From Candidatus Bipolaricaulota bacterium (lineage in GTDB: Bacteria; Bipolaricaulota; Bipolaricaulia; Bipolaricaulales; Bipolaricaulaceae), in NCBI GenBank assembly GCA_026418075.1, contig JAOACA010000003.1, forward strand, positions 1 through 36,024: a stretch of 36,024 bases of DNA, given 5' to 3'. The position numbers were made by a program, and so were the translations under genes. Below are positions 36,024-36,024 of this stretch, piece after piece. Under the pieces are notes generated by a model. The model was not told where the DNA came from, ran no database searches, and was given only the letters and a program-made list of their open reading frames with translations. Every line of letters starts with the position of its first letter. The first letter of the stretch is position 1.

Positions 36024-36024
36024 G

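Overview
High-GC, densely packed bacterial chromosomal segment with about 27 protein-coding genes and one tRNA. I saw no CRISPR array, transposase, phage module or rRNA. Gene order: C-terminus of a 2-oxoacid:ferredoxin oxidoreductase alpha subunit plus its beta and gamma subunits; MgtC/DUF4010 membrane protein; rubredoxin and an FAD/NAD(P) oxidoreductase; small secreted helical protein; divergent glycogen phosphorylase and branching enzyme; a minus-strand run of acyltransferase, archaeal-type Cdc48/VAT AAA+ ATPase and parvulin-less SurA-like protein; tRNA-Gln(TTG); PlsY and a family 2 glycosyltransferase; RNase HI; MNT-HEPN pair leading into rlmN; dihydropyrimidinase; flavin reductase and a TGS/SAD-uridine kinase fusion; NfeD-type protease; several secreted or membrane unknowns; S9-like hydrolase; malQ; single-chain glycyl-tRNA synthetase; a 19-codon microgene with its own promoter; an Ig-like lipoprotein behind a structured leader; yvcK; dnaE (partial). 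The most interesting signals are: (1) the microgene ending in CGGC; (2) the ~175-nt leader before the Ig-like lipoprotein, with mutually exclusive pairings that could hide its Shine-Dalgarno; (3) at least nine genes with a TANNNT -10 hexamer 6-9 nt before the start codon, implying widespread leaderless mRNAs; (4) an apparent CTG start coupling a SurA-like chaperone to the Cdc48 gene; (5) an RlmN C-terminal extension read antisense through rnhA. I did not find a clear, complete, undescribed multi-gene system. The taxon is uncertain: a deep-branching, possibly thermophilic bacterium is only a guess.
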